Origin: JASHUC01 sp035523875
GTDB taxonomy: Bacteria > Pseudomonadota > Gammaproteobacteria > Steroidobacterales > Steroidobacteraceae
Assembly (NCBI GenBank): GCA_035523875.1
Contig: DATKPY010000037.1
Coordinates: forward strand, 1-64,000
Reading direction: 5' to 3'
Length of the DNA: 64,000 bases
Made by a program: the position numbers and the translations under genes
In this document: positions 61,944-64,000 of the stretch, one piece after another
How positions within the stretch are numbered: position 1 is the first letter of the stretch
Layout of the letters: every line of letters starts with the position of its first letter
The notes under the pieces: model-generated
The model's database searches: none
Seen by the model: only the letters and a program-made list of their open reading frames with translations
What the model was told of the DNA's origin: nothing

Positions 61944-62441
61944 TCAACGCAGACGCTGCTCGATCCCGGTGCGCAACCCCGGACGCAGCCCGAGTGCGAA
62001 GCCGAGCTCCGCGACGAGATAGAGCGGGGCCACGAATATCTGAATCAGGTTGTCGAGCAGGGCGGGGCGATTGCCCTCGATGCGGTGGCCGAGCAGCTGC
62101 AGCGCCCAGCCGAGCACGAAGACTACACCCGCCACCGCGAGCGCCTGCGCGCGCCCGAGCACGACGGTCGCCTCCGCAGCGGCTGCCAGCCCGGTGAGCA
62201 CGACGGCAAGGGCAAGGCCGAGCCGCACGTCGGCGCAGAGATAGCCGAGCGCGGCCACGGCAACGACGAACCGGTCGAGCCCGATTCTGACGCCCGCGAC
62301 GGAGAGCGAGTAGAGCGCGAGCGCAATGAGCATCGAATAGACGATGGCCGGGACGCCGAAGTAATGGGTGAGCCGATTGCGCGGGTCGCGATGGTAGCGG
62401 CCGTAGGAGGCGAGCACATCGGGCAGCGAAGCCATACGCAT
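61944..62441 (-). CDS. Mpo1/YGL010w (DUF962)-like membrane protein
   Basis: 165 residues; ATG 62441 and the in-frame ATG 62435 are both possible. Four hydrophobic segments. DVLASYGRYHRDPRNRLTHYFGVPAIVYSML is the conserved N-terminal block with paired His residues (YHxDPxNxxTHxxGVP), and LGHRIEGNRPALLDNLIQIFVAPLYLVAEL is the second block (GHxxxEGxRPAL). Known: yeast Mpo1 is an Fe2+-dependent dioxygenase acting on 2-hydroxy fatty acids (alpha-oxidation) and four conserved His residues are needed. The bacterial substrate is not established. The stop lies 14 bases from the GH67 start, so read-through into aguA is possible. Confidence 0.85.
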   Translation of the reverse strand: MRMASLPDVLASYGRYHRDPRNRLTHYFGVPAIVYSMLIALALYSLSVAGVRIGLDRFVVAVAALGYLCADVRLGLALAVVLTGLAAAAEATVVLGRAQALAVAGVVFVLGWALQLLGHRIEGNRPALLDNLIQIFVAPLYLVAELGFALGLRPGLRTGIEQRLR

Positions 62442-62601
62442 ACTACACCACCCCCGCGGAAGGTCGGGTTGCGCCGACGGTTGACCCATCGGCGCGGATT
62501 CGGGGATGCTGCGAGCGCGGCGACCCCGACGGCAGCTTCGGAGCCGGTCTCCGCGTGCGGATAAAGGGCTGAACGACTGAGGCTCACGGCGGAGGGAGCT
62601 G

Positions 62602-63489
62602 GTGGAAGATATCACCCTGGGTCGCCTGCGCGTCTCGCGCATCTACGAGGGGGATGGCGTGATTCCCCTCTCCGTAGCCCTCCCGAGCATCACGGAGCGG
62701 GATCTTGCCCGCCTCAAGCGATGGTACTGGGACCCTGATCTCGCTGCGCTCCCGGCTCAAGCCAACGTGCGCATCAGCGTTCACAGCTACCTGCTGCGGG
62801 TCGATGAGCGCAACATCCTCGTCGATACCTGCTGCGGGAACGGCAAGAAGCGCAGTCTCGCCGCGGTGAGCGACCTCAACTCCCCCTACATCGAGAACCT
62901 CGCCCGCGCGGGGCTTGCGCCGCGAGACATCGATCTCGTCATGTGCACGCATCTGCATTTCGACCACGTGGGGTGGAATACGCGCCTGCAGGACGGAAGC
63001 TGGGTACCGACGTTTCCGAACGCGCGCTATCTCTTTGGCCGCAGGGACCTCGAGTTCTTCAGCACGCAGCGGCACGAGGCGACCCACCGCGAGGCGTTCG
63101 AGGACAGCGTCGCGCCGATCCTCGATGCGGGCCTCGCGGAGATCGTGGATGCGGATGCGCAAGTCCACCGCGAGGTGGGCGATGGCATCTGGCTCGAGGA
63201 CGCGAGCGGTCATTCACCGGGGAATCTGTGCGTGGTCGCCGAATGCGGCGCGGGCCGCGCGGTGTTCTCCGGGGACTGCTTTCACCATCCGGTGCAGATC
63301 CTTCGGCCGGATGCGGAGTTCTTCGCCGATGAGAACCCGCCGCGGGCGAGCGCGACGCGACGGCGCCTGCTCGAGCAATACGCCGGGTCGGAGGCGATCT
63401 TCTTCCCCGCTCATTTCACCGGCGCGAGCGCGGGTCGCATCGAGCGGAATCGGGACGGCGAGCTCGAGTTTCGCTTCCTCGGCAGCTGA
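62602..63489 (+). CDS. MBL-fold metallo-hydrolase
   Basis: 295 residues from GTG 62602, with GGAGGG five bases upstream. Metallo-beta-lactamase fold: NILVDTCCGNG (strand before the site), CTHLHFDHVGWN (HxHxDH, both zinc sites), SGHSPGNLCVV (third His) and FSGDCFHHPVQI (Asp). The last ligand is in FFPAHFTG. The pattern resembles AttM/AiiB-type lactonases and other small-molecule hydrolases (THLHFDHVGWN is shared), but quorum-lactonase activity cannot be claimed from motifs alone. No signal peptide. It is divergent from the Mpo1-like gene. Confidence 0.88.
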   Translation: MEDITLGRLRVSRIYEGDGVIPLSVALPSITERDLARLKRWYWDPDLAALPAQANVRISVHSYLLRVDERNILVDTCCGNGKKRSLAAVSDLNSPYIENLARAGLAPRDIDLVMCTHLHFDHVGWNTRLQDGSWVPTFPNARYLFGRRDLEFFSTQRHEATHREAFEDSVAPILDAGLAEIVDADAQVHREVGDGIWLEDASGHSPGNLCVVAECGAGRAVFSGDCFHHPVQILRPDAEFFADENPPRASATRRRLLEQYAGSEAIFFPAHFTGASAGRIERNRDGELEFRFLGS

Positions 63490-63534
63490 GCCTCACGGGA
63501 GCGGCAGCACGAGGCCGCGATGCGCCGGATGGCC

Positions 63535-64000
63535 TCAGTTCGAGCCCGCCCGCCGCCAGGCGTAGTAGGCGGTGAGCACCTTGAGCCGATCCTGATGGGG
63601 GAGGGGCGCCGGACCGGGATCGACGCCGATGCGCATCACGAGCGGAGCGGCCGCGGTGAAGGCCGGCCACTGCGGGACGCCGGGACCGTTGGGGTTTCCC
63701 TGGCGCGCGAAGTTCACCCAGTAGCTCTGCATCTCCTCGGAGATCGCCCGGTCCTCAGCGGTGGGCGCAGGTCGTCCGCCCACCCCGAGATTGCCGAAGA
63801 CATAGCCCACCTCCTGACCGTGGCCCGAGCCGTTCGGATCGCGCGCGGTCGGCCGATCGAAGTAGTAGACATACGCTGGGTGCTCGCCGTGCGCGGCTTG
63901 CAATCGTGCCCAGGTGTACTGGCCCCAGTCGAACGTCGTGTCGCTGCGCAGCTCGGTGGCGGCACGGGTGGCCTCCTGCACGGTGGCATGCGGATAGGCC
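63535..64000 (-). CDS. Type-B carboxylesterase, C-terminal part (5' end outside window)
   Basis: The frame remains open to the right edge, so only the last ~155 residues are present; the start and nucleophile Ser are beyond 64000. Blocks: DTTFDWGQYTWARLQAAHG, VYYFDRPTARDPNG, the catalytic His in GHGQEVGYVFGN, and MQSYWVNFARQGNPNGPGVPQWPAF, the typical tail of para-nitrobenzyl-esterase/carboxylesterase B proteins. It hydrolyses carboxylic esters; most bacterial members are exported. It may be convergent with the MBL gene (46-base gap, no clear hairpin). Confidence 0.9.
   Translation of the reverse strand, partial: AYPHATVQEATRAATELRSDTTFDWGQYTWARLQAAHGEHPAYVYYFDRPTARDPNGSGHGQEVGYVFGNLGVGGRPAPTAEDRAISEEMQSYWVNFARQGNPNGPGVPQWPAFTAAAPLVMRIGVDPGPAPLPHQDRLKVLTAYYAWRRAGSN

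Noticed and set aside
59758..62022. Plus-strand open frame of 754 codons antisense to GH67
   Set aside because: GH67 is complete and conserved on the minus strand; the opposite frame has no recognisable family features.

Overview
The window is GC-rich (by eye about two thirds G+C) chromosomal DNA from a Gram-negative bacterium. It holds a TonB-dependent receptor behind a Fur-like site, a lipoprotein signal, Tat and Sec signal peptides, a Dsb-type thioredoxin-fold protein, a Spinster-like MFS carrier and an Hcp-family protein. The xylose genes are accompanied by operators very close to the XylR box known from Xanthomonas (TGGTAGCGCTAACA). A soil or plant-matter gammaproteobacterium near the Xanthomonadales/Nevskiales/Steroidobacter group fits best; this is inference, as no rRNA gene is present. 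I found no tRNA, rRNA, CRISPR array or complete insertion sequence.

Layout. 0-5.3 kb: the C-terminal part of a bacterial relative of the animal hyaluronan-degrading protein CEMIP, a non-coding stretch, a class A beta-lactamase, the tail of a decayed tyrosine integrase, a SnoaL/SgcJ-like secreted protein and two small VOC (glyoxalase-fold) proteins. 5.3-6.5 kb: a stand-alone, divergent EF-Tu flanked by strong hairpins. 7-14.6 kb: a TPR lipoprotein, an exported M3 (Dcp-type) oligopeptidase, a dienelactone-hydrolase-like protein, an orphan Hcp-family protein with a signal peptide, and a HAD phosphatase coupled to a small membrane protein. 14.7-24.5 kb: a Tat-exported purple-acid-phosphatase-like enzyme, a SRAP-domain protein without its catalytic residues, an S53 peptidase fused to a nucleoside-phosphorylase-like domain, an exported MDR dehydrogenase coupled to a DUF2007 protein, cardiolipin synthase and an SMP-30-like beta-propeller.

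24.5-31 kb: a PEP-mutase/isocitrate-lyase-family protein and a divergent sugar-acid cluster. SDR, 2-hydroxyacid dehydrogenase and MFS lie on the minus strand; idonate-5-dehydrogenase-like, gluconokinase and YciI-like lie on the plus strand. This fits idonate/ketogluconate to 6-phosphogluconate catabolism. 31-45.3 kb: a DsbA-like protein, an ABC exporter, a phospholipase-C-type phosphoesterase next to a dihaem peroxidase, the Fur-type iron operon (TonB receptor, PiuC-like dioxygenase, Sel1-repeat protein), a hybrid histidine kinase, and a poly-gamma-glutamate-hydrolase/sulfatase overlapping pair. 45.4-48.5 kb: two coupled secreted proteins of unknown function, a beta-hydroxyacid dehydrogenase and an alpha/beta hydrolase.

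48.8-62.4 kb is a (glucurono)xylan/xylose locus: GH3 glycosidase, LacI-type regulator, sugar:H+ symporter, aldose 1-epimerase, xylB, xylA, a sialate-O-acetylesterase-family esterase and GH67 alpha-glucuronidase. Side chains and acetyl groups would be removed by the esterase and GH67, oligomers cut by GH3, and xylose imported, mutarotated, isomerised and phosphorylated. The same TAGCGCTA-centred palindrome sits in the GH3/lacI divergent gap and ahead of the transporter. The window ends with an Mpo1-like membrane protein, an MBL-fold hydrolase and the C-terminal part of a type-B carboxylesterase.

Most noteworthy: the S53-nucleoside phosphorylase fusion, the CEMIP-like protein, the catalytically stripped SRAP protein, the exported orphan Hcp, the extra EF-Tu, and the beta-lactamase next to integrase debris.
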